From positions 1,488,001 through 1,552,000 of the forward strand of contig NZ_JAHQYI010000001.1 in the NCBI RefSeq assembly GCF_019061125.1: a stretch of 64,000 nt of DNA, read 5' to 3'. Both the position numbers and the translations under genes were made by a program. The stretch is from Microbacterium sp. NC79 (GTDB lineage: Bacteria; Actinomycetota; Actinomycetes; Actinomycetales; Microbacteriaceae). The notes beneath the pieces were generated by a model. That model ran no database searches. It had not been told where the DNA came from and saw only the letters and a list, made by a program, of their open reading frames with translations. This document shows, piece after piece, positions 8,556 to 17,725 of the stretch. Position 1 is the stretch's first letter. Each line of letters opens with the position of its first letter.

Positions 8556-9879
8556 CTCGTTGACCAGATGGCTGTTCGTCGACACCCCCATCGAGGTGCG
8601 CGTGCTCTTCTTCGTGGTTCTCCTGATCGCGATATCAGCCTTCATCTCGGTAGTCACCCTTGCGATCATGGCCGCACGCGCACGTCGCGCTCGCAAGCGC
8701 GCTCATCCCGCAGGGCAAGTGAGCGAAAGCGACTTTCTCTGGGTGTTTATGGTTCCGGCGCTCAACGAGGAGGTCACGATTGCCGACAGCGTCGGGCGGC
8801 TTCTGCAAACCCAAGCGACGAACCGCGTCATTCTTGCTATCAACGATGGTTCCGATGACACAACCGGGGAGGTGCTGGAACGGTTGGCGTGCGACGACCT
8901 GCACGTTTTGACACGCACAGCTCCCGACGCCCGCACGGGCAAAGCCGCAGCGATTAACAATGCGTACTCGTTTCTCCAGTCCGTCATCTTGACGCAGGAG
9001 CGATACCGGCATTTCTCCCCCGATCGCGTCATCGTCGGAATCGTCGATGCCGATGGCCGTCTCGCCGTCGACGCGCCGGAGAAGGTCGCCTGGCACTTTG
9101 CGGATGAACAGGTCGGTGGTGTGCAGGTGCTCGTGCGCATTTACAACCGCCGGGGCTTTCTCACGTGGGCGCAAGACGTCGAGTTCAGCGCCTTCGGTCA
9201 TGTCTTCCAAGCCGCGCGGTCTGCGTGGGGTACAGCGAACATGGGAGGCAACGGTCAGTTCAACCGTCTCTCGGCGCTTGCCGACATCGTGGAGGGTGAG
9301 GGCCCGTGGCGCGACCGCCTCACAGAAGACCAAGACCTCGGTGTGCGGCTGATGCAAGCAGGCTGGCGCGGCACGCAGGAGAACGGCGCAACGATCAACC
9401 AACAAGGCCTTAACAGTTTGCGCAGGCTCCTCAGGCAACGCACGCGGTGGGCGCAAGGCGCCTGGCAATCGCTCTCTCTTCTCTCAGGGACGGCCCGCGT
9501 ACACGCCTCCCTCCCCGCACGCATCGACGTGATCTACTACCTTCTGACGCCGATCATCCAGTTGGCCACCGGGCTCGCGCTGATCGCCACCATCGTGTTG
9601 GCAGTCGTACATGACCTTCCGCTGGTTCCGTCCACCGCGCTCGGCCTCATCCTGTTCTTCAGCATTGGCTTCGGCCCCGGCTTTATCGTGTTGCTGTCTC
9701 GAGGCACAGGCATCAAGCAAATTGGGTACGCACTGCTGGTGATACTGCCCTATACGTTTTACTCCTGGCTGGTGTTCCCCGCGCTCATCCGCAGCCTTGC
9801 TCGTCATCTGCTTCGTCGCGAAAGCTGGGCGAAGACGGCACGGGAACCATTGCGCTCAGAAGCAGACGCGGCGGCATGA
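8548..9879 (+). CDS. Membrane-bound processive family 2 glycosyltransferase
   Basis: The 443-residue protein resembles NodC/hyaluronan/poly-GlcNAc synthases. One N-terminal membrane helix (about 18-43) is followed by a GT-A domain with INDGSDD (98-104), the DAD metal-binding motif (167-169), TEDQDLG (259-265) carrying the base, and the QRTRW form of QxxRW (297-301). Several C-terminal helices form a channel. With WecB upstream, a plausible product is a beta-linked HexNAc-containing polymer exported as it is made. The exact substrate is inference. Confidence 0.85.
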   Translation: MPDSLTRWLFVDTPIEVRVLFFVVLLIAISAFISVVTLAIMAARARRARKRAHPAGQVSESDFLWVFMVPALNEEVTIADSVGRLLQTQATNRVILAINDGSDDTTGEVLERLACDDLHVLTRTAPDARTGKAAAINNAYSFLQSVILTQERYRHFSPDRVIVGIVDADGRLAVDAPEKVAWHFADEQVGGVQVLVRIYNRRGFLTWAQDVEFSAFGHVFQAARSAWGTANMGGNGQFNRLSALADIVEGEGPWRDRLTEDQDLGVRLMQAGWRGTQENGATINQQGLNSLRRLLRQRTRWAQGAWQSLSLLSGTARVHASLPARIDVIYYLLTPIIQLATGLALIATIVLAVVHDLPLVPSTALGLILFFSIGFGPGFIVLLSRGTGIKQIGYALLVILPYTFYSWLVFPALIRSLARHLLRRESWAKTAREPLRSEADAAA

Positions 9880-9882
9880 CGA

Positions 9883-9918
9883 GAGGGCCCGCTCCCCATT
9901 TCTGGGAGGCGAGCCCTC
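9883..9918. terminator. Hairpin between convergent genes
   Basis: Imperfect GC-rich inverted repeat (6-bp outer arms GAGGGC/GCCCTC plus shorter inner pairs) between the convergent glycosyltransferase and monooxygenase genes. There is no clear U run, so efficiency is uncertain. Confidence 0.5.
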
Positions 9919-9930
9919 AATCGTGAGGCG

Positions 9931-11346
9931 TTATGCGCCGACAAGCTCCTTGACGTCTGAGCTCGGCTCTTCATCGTCAGATGTCGTTGCGTTCTCGACG
10001 TCTTCATCGAGGTAACGCTCGAGTGAGTCATCGAGCTCGTCAATCCATGGCGTGTGGTGCACAACGGCAATGGTTCCTGTCATCACCGACTGGTAGACGC
10101 GATCACGGTACCCCATGATGTCTTCCTTCTTGTCGTTCTTCCATGCCAGGAAGATTTCGACAACACGGTCAATATCAAAATGCGGATAGTCGGTTGCGTT
10201 CAGCAGGTCGCGAATATATTCGGCCTGGAAGCGGATCTCTTCTGTGACGTTTGAGATCTTGTCAAATTCATCGCGCCACGTGTCAATCGACGCCTGACGC
10301 TCGTCTTCTGACGGCATCGCAATGCGGCCGAGAATCAGGTCGCGGGCAAACCACGCCTGCACGTCGAACATGTTGAAGGTGAACCACTGGTCCTGCGCGC
10401 CGAGGTACATCAGGCGCGGGTTGTTTTGCCATACGATTCCGCGATAGAGACCGTCCGGGTACACGTTGTTGGGCGATGCGAGCGCGAGGTCATCGGGGAG
10501 GAACGGGTACTTGTGAAGGTAGCCGGTACACATGATGACGGCGTCAATGTGCTGCGATGTGCCATCGGCGAAGTGCACCATATTGCCATCGAATCGTTCC
10601 ACGACGGGCCGCTCTTCGATGCCATCGGGCCACTCGTAGCCCATGGGCTCCGAGCGGAAGCTCGCTGTAACCGAGGCTGCACCCATCTTGTACGCCTGGC
10701 TGCCGATGTCTTCTGCCGAATAGCTCGCGCCAATCACCAGCACATGCTTGTCTTCGAAGGACTCGGCTCCGCGGAAGTCGTGTGCGTGGCTGATGTAGCC
10801 GGGGTAGGTCTCGATGCCGTCAAACGTGGGCATGTGCGGGAACGAGAAGTGGCCGCTGGCGACAATCACGCGATCGAACTCTTCCGAGACCGATTCACCC
10901 GAGGGCAGGTGCTCGCTCGTCACGGTGAACACTTCACGGTCAGCGTCGTAGTCGACCCAGCGCACCACTGTCTGGAAACGGATCTGATCGCGCACGTTCG
11001 ACTTCTCGAGTCGTCCTGCGATGTAGTCCCACAGCACGGCGCGCGGCGGGTAGGAGGAAATGGGCTTACCGAAGTGCTCGTCGAACGAATAGTCCGCGAA
11101 CTCGAGCGCCTCCTTCGGGCCGTTAGACCACAGGTTCCGGTACATGCTGGAGTGCACGGGCTCACCAAACTCATCGAGTCCGGTGCGCCAGGTGAAGTTC
11201 CACTGGCCGCCCCAGTCTGATTGCTTTTCAAAGCACACGATGTCGGGAACGTCCGCACCAGCGCGGGCGGCCGATTCAAATGCTCGCAGCTGTGCCATGC
11301 CAGAGGGGCCGGCACCAATAATTGCTACTCGTTCTTTTCGCGTCAC
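9931..11346 (-). CDS. tmm: Flavin-containing monooxygenase, trimethylamine monooxygenase-like
   Basis: The 471-residue class B flavoprotein should use FAD and NADPH to oxygenate a soft nucleophile. Visible motifs are GAGPSG for FAD (11-16), the GGQWNFTW segment after it, the FMO fingerprint YPGYISHAHDF (181-191) and the NADPH site GASYSAEDIG (206-215). Over its whole length the text follows the bacterial Tmm family, which makes trimethylamine N-oxide. GTG at 11346 has GAGG 7 nt upstream, and FAD-binding residues follow at once; a longer frame to 11502 is unlikely. It could act on another amine or sulfide. Confidence 0.8.
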   Translation of the reverse strand: MTRKERVAIIGAGPSGMAQLRAFESAARAGADVPDIVCFEKQSDWGGQWNFTWRTGLDEFGEPVHSSMYRNLWSNGPKEALEFADYSFDEHFGKPISSYPPRAVLWDYIAGRLEKSNVRDQIRFQTVVRWVDYDADREVFTVTSEHLPSGESVSEEFDRVIVASGHFSFPHMPTFDGIETYPGYISHAHDFRGAESFEDKHVLVIGASYSAEDIGSQAYKMGAASVTASFRSEPMGYEWPDGIEERPVVERFDGNMVHFADGTSQHIDAVIMCTGYLHKYPFLPDDLALASPNNVYPDGLYRGIVWQNNPRLMYLGAQDQWFTFNMFDVQAWFARDLILGRIAMPSEDERQASIDTWRDEFDKISNVTEEIRFQAEYIRDLLNATDYPHFDIDRVVEIFLAWKNDKKEDIMGYRDRVYQSVMTGTIAVVHHTPWIDELDDSLERYLDEDVENATTSDDEEPSSDVKELVGA

Positions 11347-11504
11347 GTAATTACCTCGTAGTTCGTTATGTATAGGCACAGTCGTCTCCCTGCAATTGAG
11401 GAGATTCACGCTCGACGGGATCGTTGTACGATCGACCGCGCGCAGGGACAACTGCTCTTCGAAGGTACCAGGTACCGATGTTCTTGGCCTGAGTGCATGC
11501 AAAA

Positions 11505-11535
11505 GGCGGGGTGTGCTTCTTCAGCACACCCCGCC
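11505..11535 (-). terminator. Intrinsic terminator
   Basis: A perfect 13-bp stem (11505-11517 with 11523-11535), 5-nt loop, and UUUU on the leftward transcript from 11501-11504. It ends transcription of the surface-protein fragment before it reaches the monooxygenase gene. Confidence 0.85.
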
Positions 11536-11548
11536 CTTATCGCTGTCG

Positions 11549-11917
11549 TTACACGTCGACCGTACGGCGTCGGCGACCGATCAAGACCATGCCACCACCG
11601 AGAACGAGCAGCGGCAGTGCCAGCAGCCCAAGGGCGGAAAGCTCGCCACCCGTAACCGGGATCGTGGTGACCTCGACCTCAGCAGATGCTTCAGCCTGCG
11701 CTCCCTCAGGATCAGTCTCACTCGTCACCACAGCAGTGTTTGTAAGCACACCGCGTGCCGAATCGGCGACGGCAACCGTCATCGTGATCTGCACGGTAGC
11801 GTCAACGGCGAGCGGGCCGTCGATGACGCATGTGACGGTCTGTCCTGATGCTTCGCAGATGTCCGTTCCGTCGGCGGTTTGAGCGGATACGATATCGACC
11901 TTATTTTGATTCAACAC
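11549..11917 (-). pseudogene. Truncated LPXTG-type cell-wall protein (DUF11-like fragment)
   Basis: The readable part is about 120 residues: the end of a DUF11-like beta-sandwich repeat (TNTAVVTSETDPEG), a sorting-signal-like IPVTGG, a hydrophobic helix and an RRRR tail. This is the normal C-terminus of a sortase-anchored protein. The frame has a stop (TAA at 11954-11956) and no signal peptide; the only start is a GTG inside the domain. I read it as the 3' remnant of a larger adhesin-like gene. Its terminator is intact. Confidence 0.7.
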
Positions 11918-12017
11918 GCATAGTGCGATGTGGTCAAACTCTGAGCACCGTAATTAATGCATGCAAATTATCGAGTTCGCGCGGTTGCACGGGCACAGTG
12001 CGCAGTCTCGACCGTGA

Positions 12018-13028
12018 TTAGCGACGACTCGCTTTGAGGTCCGTTGCTGTCGGTACCACAATCGGCACAGTACCCGTGGTCGTGAGCACCGCCTGCCCGC
12101 TGATCGTGGCGTGTTCCCCACGCGTCATGCGGGCTCCGCCGATGATCAGGAACACGAGCGCCAACAGAATTGGCCCATAGATGAACGCGTCGCTTGGGCT
12201 GAGCGCGTACCCAAGCACAACGGCCGCACCCAACAGCAGCACTGGTTCCAAGTAGCTGAGCAGACCGAACAAACCCAGCGGCAGCCACGTCGACGCCAGT
12301 ATGTACAGCGTCATCGCGATGCCACTTAGGGCAACGACCAACAACAGTGTGAACGTTGAGGCTGGCGCCTCCCCCACGACAAACGCACCCGATGCAATAA
12401 AGATCGTTGCCGGGATGAGCAACAGAAGCGCTTCCATCAGAAACACGTGCGTGGTGTCCATATCGAACCAGCGCCGCAACGCGAAGTAGACCGGATATAG
12501 GCCCGCGATGAGTAGCACCGGCCATCCCACCGCGTGGGTCACGACCAGTTGGGCAGCAACGCCGACAGCCGCCGAGATGACGGCCGCACGCTGCCATAGC
12601 GACATGACATCACGAAATAGCGCCCTGCCCACCAGCACCATGACGAGCGGCAGCAGGAAATATCCCATCGCGATGTCTTGCGTGTGACCATTCGCGCTGC
12701 CCCACATAAATACCCACAATTGGAACCACATGATCACGGTGCACACCAGCAGCACGAGTATGTGCGGCAAGCTGGTGAAGATGCGCTTCGCATCGGCGAC
12801 GAACTCGATGCGTTGTCGACGTGGAATGTGCACGGATGCGAGTGCGAGCACAATAAAGACGACGCGCCACGCCGTCACTTCTTCCGACGTGAACCCGCCG
12901 AGGTGTGCGCCAAGGAGCGCGATGACGCCGAAGAGGACGGACGCGATGACCGAGACAGCAACACCGCGCACAGGTATGGCGGTGGAAGAACGAGGGTTGA
13001 TTTCAGGCTCCGATCGACAGCCTTTCAA
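12018..13028 (-). CDS. rarD: RarD/EamA family permease
   Basis: A roughly 336-residue membrane protein with about ten helices. RGVAVSVIASVLFGVIALL at the first helix and WRVVFIVLALA resemble the RarD branch of the drug/metabolite transporter superfamily. The substrate is unknown. No ATG is available near the N-terminus; a TTG at 13028 is the first usable start, and a downstream GTG (about residue 20) would also leave all helices intact. It lies between the surface-protein remnant and the PemK-type gene. Confidence 0.7.
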   Translation of the reverse strand: MKGCRSEPEINPRSSTAIPVRGVAVSVIASVLFGVIALLGAHLGGFTSEEVTAWRVVFIVLALASVHIPRRQRIEFVADAKRIFTSLPHILVLLVCTVIMWFQLWVFMWGSANGHTQDIAMGYFLLPLVMVLVGRALFRDVMSLWQRAAVISAAVGVAAQLVVTHAVGWPVLLIAGLYPVYFALRRWFDMDTTHVFLMEALLLLIPATIFIASGAFVVGEAPASTFTLLLVVALSGIAMTLYILASTWLPLGLFGLLSYLEPVLLLGAAVVLGYALSPSDAFIYGPILLALVFLIIGGARMTRGEHATISGQAVLTTTGTVPIVVPTATDLKASRR

Positions 13029-13049
13029 GCCTACCCGCGAGGCATAACG

Positions 13050-13685
13050 CTACTTTCCGGCGACGGTCCAGCCGTAACGACGAATCAAGGCGTCAGCGAC
13101 GACCGCGAACCGCTTTACGTCGAGAGCCGCTGCTTCTCGGCGCATGCCGTCGTGATGCACGCTGTACACCTGGTCGATGTCTACCCAGCTCGGCCGGCCC
13201 TGTGGATCCCACGGGCCTGAACCAATGGACAGGTAGTCTTTGTCGCCCGCGTGCGACTTACTCGTGAGCCGAACCGCGTAGACGCGGTCGCGACTCTGAC
13301 GCCCGATTATCAAAACCGGACGATCCTTACCGCGACCATCATTTTCTTCGTAGGGCACCCACGTCCAGATGATCTCGCCGGCATCGGGGTCGTTGTCCGT
13401 GCGAGGGTCATAGCTGATCGTCAGCTTGCCACGACCGGGCGGATCGATCTCGATCGTGCGGGTGTCCCCCAGCTGACCGACACTGACCTCGCCGCTGGCA
13501 TTCGCGGTGTGCGACTGGCTTGCACCCGACGACGTCTGGCGCGTGTGCGGCTGCGGCTTGAGTTTCGCTGTGCCCGCGCGCTGTGGGCGCGACGACCCGC
13601 TGGTTCCACTCGATGTCGACGATGACGTCAGCAGTTGCAGAATGAATTCGATGAGTCGACGGACCCAGCCGTTGTTGTTCGCCAC
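13050..13685 (-). CDS. PemK/MazF-type toxin-fold protein without a partner antitoxin
   Basis: 211 residues. A short hydrophobic/basic N-terminus and a Ser/Thr/Gln-rich linker (about 20-70) precede a C-terminal domain that reads like the PemK/MazF growth-inhibitor fold (IIWTWVPYEE, RPVLIIGRQ, YAVRLTSKSH, SWVDIDQVYSV). MazF proteins are mRNA interferases, but no small antitoxin gene lies beside it, so a housekeeping or orphan role is possible. I start it at GTG 13685; a longer frame to 13844 would run into amtB. Moderate confidence in fold, low in activity. Confidence 0.65.
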   Translation of the reverse strand: MANNNGWVRRLIEFILQLLTSSSTSSGTSGSSRPQRAGTAKLKPQPHTRQTSSGASQSHTANASGEVSVGQLGDTRTIEIDPPGRGKLTISYDPRTDNDPDAGEIIWTWVPYEENDGRGKDRPVLIIGRQSRDRVYAVRLTSKSHAGDKDYLSIGSGPWDPQGRPSWVDIDQVYSVHHDGMRREAAALDVKRFAVVADALIRRYGWTVAGK

Positions 13686-13706
13686 CTGGCTACTGTACCG
13701 ACGCCA

Positions 13707-13736
13707 CAGGGGGCGCCGTGTCACCGACGCCCCCTG
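13707..13736 (-). terminator. Hairpin downstream of amtB
   Basis: A perfect 9-bp GC-rich stem (13707-13715 with 13728-13736) with a 12-nt loop lies 16 nt past the amtB stop. No U run follows, so it may be a weak terminator or an mRNA 3'-end stabiliser. Confidence 0.4.
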
Positions 13737-13752
13737 CTGGATTGAGGTTCGC

Positions 13753-14979
13753 TTAGACGCGTTCCTCGATGAGGTATCCCTCTTCGCCGTGGACTGCGGT
13801 GTCCACGCCGGCGAGTTCATCCTCGTTCTTGATGCGGAATCCAATCGTCTTCTCGATGATCAAACCGATCACGAAAGCGACGACGAAGGAGTAGATCAGC
13901 ACGCCAAGCGATGACAGCACCTGAAGCACAAGCTGCGAGCCGTCACCACCGGTGAACAGGCCAACGTTCGTACCGAAGAATCCGATGTAAATGGTTCCGA
14001 TCAGGCCACCAACAAGGTGCAGGCCAACCACGTCGAGCGAGTCGTCGTAGCCGAGCTTCCATTTCAGCTCGACAGCGATGCAGCAGACCGCACCAGTGAT
14101 CAGACCGAGGATCAACGCCCAGCCGGGAGCCAGATCAGCACAGGCAGGAGTGATGGCGACGAGGCCAGCGACCGCACCGGATACCGCGCCAACCGAGGTG
14201 GGCTTTCCTACCTTCAACTTCTCGACAACGAGCCAGCCAACGATGGCCGCAGCCGTCGCACCCAGAGTGTTGATCACGATGAGGCCGACGCGGCTGTCTT
14301 CCGTACCCAACAGGCCGAAGGTTCCCTCCGCACCAGCGTTGAAACCAAACCAACCGAACCAGAGCAGCGCGGCACCGAGGAGAACGAGCGGAACGTTGTG
14401 CGGCTTCTGGATGCCCTTCTGGAATCCGAGTCGCTTGCCGAGCACGATGGCAAGAGCCAACGCAGCAGCACCGGCGTTGATGTGCACGGCGGTTCCGCCT
14501 GCGTAGTCAATCGTCGCGGTGTCAAAGCCGAAGAACTCTCCGAGCGAGAACGCCCAGCCGCCTCCCCACACCCACGCGGCAACCGGGAAGTAGACGAACG
14601 TGGCCCATACTGCGACGAAGATCATCCAGGCGCCGAACTTCGCGCGGTCAGCGATCGCGCCAGAAATCAGCGCGACCGAGATGATCGCGAACGTCGCACC
14701 GTAGGCGATACCCACCAGCTGGTCGCTTGACGCATTCGCGAGACCAAAGTCACTGAACGGGTTGCCGGCAAAGTCTGTCGGGTTTTCTACGGCGCTCATG
14801 TTGGCGCCGTAAAGAATCCAGAGCACCGCGACCAGCGCGATCGCGCCGAAGCTCATCATCATCATGCTGATAACGCTCTTCGCCTTGACGAGGCCGCCAT
14901 AAAAGAATGCGACGCCCGGGGTCATGACAAGCACGAGGGCGGTTGCGGTAACCGCCCAAGCGAGGTTTCCACTGTCCAT
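13753..14979 (-). CDS. amtB: Ammonium transporter
   Basis: A 408-residue Amt/Rh channel protein with 11 predicted helices that conducts ammonium into the cell. The signature VMTPGVAFFYGGLV at residues 18-31 and the DxAGGTAVHINAG segment in mid-protein are diagnostic. The start at 14979 has GAGGA about 6 nt upstream; a longer frame to 15024 adds a non-homologous extension. Unlike many actinobacteria, no glnB/glnK or glnD follows. A GlnR-like half box upstream (15076-15091) suggests nitrogen control, as for glnA at the end of the window. Confidence 0.93.
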   Translation of the reverse strand: MDSGNLAWAVTATALVLVMTPGVAFFYGGLVKAKSVISMMMMSFGAIALVAVLWILYGANMSAVENPTDFAGNPFSDFGLANASSDQLVGIAYGATFAIISVALISGAIADRAKFGAWMIFVAVWATFVYFPVAAWVWGGGWAFSLGEFFGFDTATIDYAGGTAVHINAGAAALALAIVLGKRLGFQKGIQKPHNVPLVLLGAALLWFGWFGFNAGAEGTFGLLGTEDSRVGLIVINTLGATAAAIVGWLVVEKLKVGKPTSVGAVSGAVAGLVAITPACADLAPGWALILGLITGAVCCIAVELKWKLGYDDSLDVVGLHLVGGLIGTIYIGFFGTNVGLFTGGDGSQLVLQVLSSLGVLIYSFVVAFVIGLIIEKTIGFRIKNEDELAGVDTAVHGEEGYLIEERV

Positions 14980-15075
14980 GTCGTTCCTCAATCCATTGAA
15001 GTCCCGGATTGACATCAGGCTCAACCGGGTGTCCCCAGTGTCACGGTCATGGATTTCGAGGAATGAGTGCTTCGT

Positions 15076-15091
15076 GTTTCGCGTCGATTAC
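15076..15091 (-). promoter_or_regulatory. Possible GlnR half-box upstream of amtB
   Basis: On the minus strand the sequence reads GTAAT-n6-GAAAC, close to the GTnAC-n6-GAAAC a/b pair recognised by actinobacterial GlnR. It lies about 97 nt upstream of the amtB start. A second clean pair is not visible, so this is weaker than the glnA box. Confidence 0.4.
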
Positions 15092-15194
15092 GCGATCACG
15101 ATTTCTGTAAACAAAATGTTTCGGCGGACCGCAATAACGATCAGCATCCCCTGCCGATATGCAGAGAATGCGGAACCAGGAGTGCGGCGAGCGG

Positions 15195-16229
15195 TTACGC
15201 GTGGGTCTGCGCGTTGAGGCGCGAGATGGCGCGCAGGTACTTCTTGCGATAGCCGCCGCCGAGCATCTCTTCGCTAAACACCTGGTCTAGCGTCGTTCCC
15301 GTCGCCCGAATCGGAATCTGCGCGTCGTAAACCCGGTCGACGAATGCGACGAACCGGAGCGCTTCGCTCTGATCGGTGAGGGTACGCACGTTGCGCAGGC
15401 CGACAGCGCTCAGGCCGTCGATCAGCCGGATGTAGCGAGAAGGGTGCACGAGTGCGAGGTGACGAATCACGTCATCGAACGCGTCATCAGAGGAGCCTCC
15501 GCTCTGCACGAACTCGGCGACCTGGGCGTCATAATCGGCGTCGCTGAGTGTGATCGCGTGGCCGTCAAGCGCACGCTGACGGTAGTCGGTTCCGTCGATG
15601 CGGATCGTCTGAAAGCTATCCGACATGGCGTGAATCTCGCGCAAGAAGTCTTGCGCTGCAAAACGACCCTCACCAAGCGCATTTGGCGGCGTGTTGCTGG
15701 TTGCCGCCAGCTTGGTTCCGGAGCGCACCAACTCCCCCAACATCCGCGTCATCACCATGGTGTCGCCCGGGTCATCCAGCTCGAACTCATCAATGCAAAG
15801 CAGACCAGCACCGGAGAAATGCTCGACGGTGTTCTTGTAGCCAAGGGCGCCCACGATAGCCGTGTACTCAATGAACGAGCCGAAAAACTTTCGGCGCGCA
15901 GGCATCGCGTGATAGATCGATGCCAACAGGTGAGTCTTGCCCACACCGAATCCACCATCAAGGTAGACGCCCGGCTTCATTTCCGGTTCTTTCGGCTTGC
16001 GGGAGAAGAATCCGCCACGCTTGATCGGGCCGGAACCAACGGCAAAAGTCGTCAGCAGATCCTTCGCAGCTTGTTGCGAAGGGAAAGCCTCATCGACGCG
16101 GTACGTCTCGAACCGAGCGTCGTCGAACTGCGGGGGCGGAACCAGGCTGGCCAGCATGTCGGCGCCACTCACCTGAGGATTACGGTCGGTCAGATGGACG
16201 ACGCCCACCGGGGCAGCATTGACGGTCAT
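15195..16229 (-). CDS. zapE: Cell division protein ZapE (AFG1-like ATPase)
   Basis: A 344-residue P-loop ATPase of the ZapE/AFG1 family; ZapE is associated with the Z-ring in proteobacteria, and the actinobacterial role is less clear. Walker A is GGFGVGKT (92-99), Walker B is LLCIDEFELDD (143-153), and a sensor SNTPPNALGEG segment is present, as usual in this family. The start at 16229 is preceded by AGGAAA; the longer frame to 16328 is unsupported. The gene is divergent from the rhodanese gene, and the two share a 128-bp promoter region. Confidence 0.85.
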   Translation of the reverse strand: MTVNAAPVGVVHLTDRNPQVSGADMLASLVPPPQFDDARFETYRVDEAFPSQQAAKDLLTTFAVGSGPIKRGGFFSRKPKEPEMKPGVYLDGGFGVGKTHLLASIYHAMPARRKFFGSFIEYTAIVGALGYKNTVEHFSGAGLLCIDEFELDDPGDTMVMTRMLGELVRSGTKLAATSNTPPNALGEGRFAAQDFLREIHAMSDSFQTIRIDGTDYRQRALDGHAITLSDADYDAQVAEFVQSGGSSDDAFDDVIRHLALVHPSRYIRLIDGLSAVGLRNVRTLTDQSEALRFVAFVDRVYDAQIPIRATGTTLDQVFSEEMLGGGYRKKYLRAISRLNAQTHA

Positions 16230-16357
16230 AGTTTCCTGTGTCGAACTTTTACGAAATGGTGCCGCGTCTTGCAGAGAGCCATAGGCTGGGAGGCACGGTA
16301 TCAACCCTACGCCGTCCCTGAACCACACTTCACACCTTTCATCCGAAGGAGTTCCTC

Positions 16358-17263
16358 GTGCCTATCGAGTTCGACACCTCATCCGAGAAGTTTGCCGCGT
16401 ACGCGCACCCCGGAAAGCTGGTGACCGGAGACTGGCTCGAGCAACGTCTTGGACAGCCCGGTCTCGTTGTCGTCGAGTCTGACGAAGATGTTCTGCTTTA
16501 CGAAGTCGGCCACATTCCTGGTGCCGTCAAGATCGACTGGCACACGGAGCTCAACCAGCCTGTTGTGCGTGACTATGTCGAGGGTGAAGGCTTCGCTGAG
16601 CTGCTCAGCCGCAAGGGTATTTCGCGCGACGACACCGTCGTGATTTACGGCGATAAGTCCAACTGGTGGGCAGCGTACGCGCTCTGGGTCTTCGAGCTGT
16701 TCGGCCATGAAGACGTTCGTCTGCTCGACGGCGGCCGCGACAAGTGGATCGCCGAAGGCCGACCGATGACGACCGACAAGACGCAACGCCCGGCAACGGA
16801 ATACCCCGTCATCGAGCGCGACGACAGCGTCATTCGCGCGTACAAGGACGACGTGCTTGCACACTTCGGCAACCCGCTGATCGATGTGCGCTCGCCAGAA
16901 GAGTACTCGGGTGAACGCACCACCATGCCTGCGTACCCCGAAGAGGGCGCGCTGCGCGCCGGCCACATTCCTTCGGCACAGTCAGTGCCGTGGTCCAAGG
17001 CTGTTGACGAAGACGGTGGCTTCAAGTCGCGCGCCGAACTCGACGCCCTGTACCGCGATGGCGCTGGCCTCAAGGATGGCGACAGCATCGTGGCCTACTG
17101 CCGCATCGGTGAGCGCTCCTCGCACACCTGGTTCGCGCTTAAGTACCTACTCGGCTTCGAGAACGTCCGCAACTACGACGGTTCCTGGACCGAATGGGGA
17201 TCCACCGTGCGCGTGCCGATCGTTAACGGCACCGAGCCTGGTGAGGTTCCGACCCGCCGCTAA
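16358..17263 (+). CDS. sseA: Thiosulfate/3-mercaptopyruvate sulfurtransferase
   Basis: This 301-residue protein has two rhodanese domains; the first is inactive and the second carries the catalytic Cys248 in the loop CRIGERS (248-254). The six-residue loop and the GYR-less context fit CysA/SseA-type enzymes. It moves sulfane sulfur from thiosulfate or mercaptopyruvate to a thiophilic acceptor in the cytosol. GTG at 16358 follows GAAGGA. The sufE-like gene begins 24 nt later, so sulfur transfer from this enzyme to SufE or a shared sulfur-trafficking role is plausible. Confidence 0.88.
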   Translation: MPIEFDTSSEKFAAYAHPGKLVTGDWLEQRLGQPGLVVVESDEDVLLYEVGHIPGAVKIDWHTELNQPVVRDYVEGEGFAELLSRKGISRDDTVVIYGDKSNWWAAYALWVFELFGHEDVRLLDGGRDKWIAEGRPMTTDKTQRPATEYPVIERDDSVIRAYKDDVLAHFGNPLIDVRSPEEYSGERTTMPAYPEEGALRAGHIPSAQSVPWSKAVDEDGGFKSRAELDALYRDGAGLKDGDSIVAYCRIGERSSHTWFALKYLLGFENVRNYDGSWTEWGSTVRVPIVNGTEPGEVPTRR

Positions 17264-17287
17264 CGGCATCGTGGGAGAATGGAGGCG

Positions 17288-17725
17288 ATGAGCACTTCAC
17301 CTTTCCCCCAGTCCTTAGCGAGTATTCGCGAAGATTTCCTCGAGTTGGAGCAGCAGGATCGCCTGCTGCTCCTTCTTGAGTTTGCGAACGAACTGCCCGA
17401 CATCCCTGCCGAGTACGAGGGGCACCCCGAGCTGCAGGAGCGCGTCGTCGAATGCCAGTCGCCGGTGTACATCATCGTCGATGTCGATGAAAACAATGTC
17501 GTGGCGATGCACGCGACGGCATCGAAAGAAGCGCCCACTACCCGCGGCTTCGCCAGCATTCTCGCGCAGGGGCTGACTGGCCTTTCCGCCGATGAGGTGC
17601 TTTCGATTCCCGATGACTACCCGCAGACAATTGGCCTCACCAAGGCTGTGTCTGCGCTTCGCATTGGCGGTATGACCGGCATGCTGATGCGCGCAAAGCG
17701 CCAGGTGCGCGAGAAGAAGTCCTAG
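17288..17725 (+). CDS. sufE: SufE-family sulfur acceptor protein
   Basis: A 145-residue SufE-fold protein. Cys56 in VVECQSPV is at the position of the SufE sulfur-accepting cysteine. SufE takes persulfide sulfur from a cysteine desulfurase for Fe-S assembly; pairing with a rhodanese suggests it may take sulfur from that enzyme instead. Two ATGs are possible (17279 and 17288). I prefer 17288 because GGGAG lies 10 nt upstream, although GGAGG also lies very close. The last 4 bp overlap the convergent hydrolase gene. Confidence 0.85.
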   Translation: MSTSPFPQSLASIREDFLELEQQDRLLLLLEFANELPDIPAEYEGHPELQERVVECQSPVYIIVDVDENNVVAMHATASKEAPTTRGFASILAQGLTGLSADEVLSIPDDYPQTIGLTKAVSALRIGGMTGMLMRAKRQVREKKS

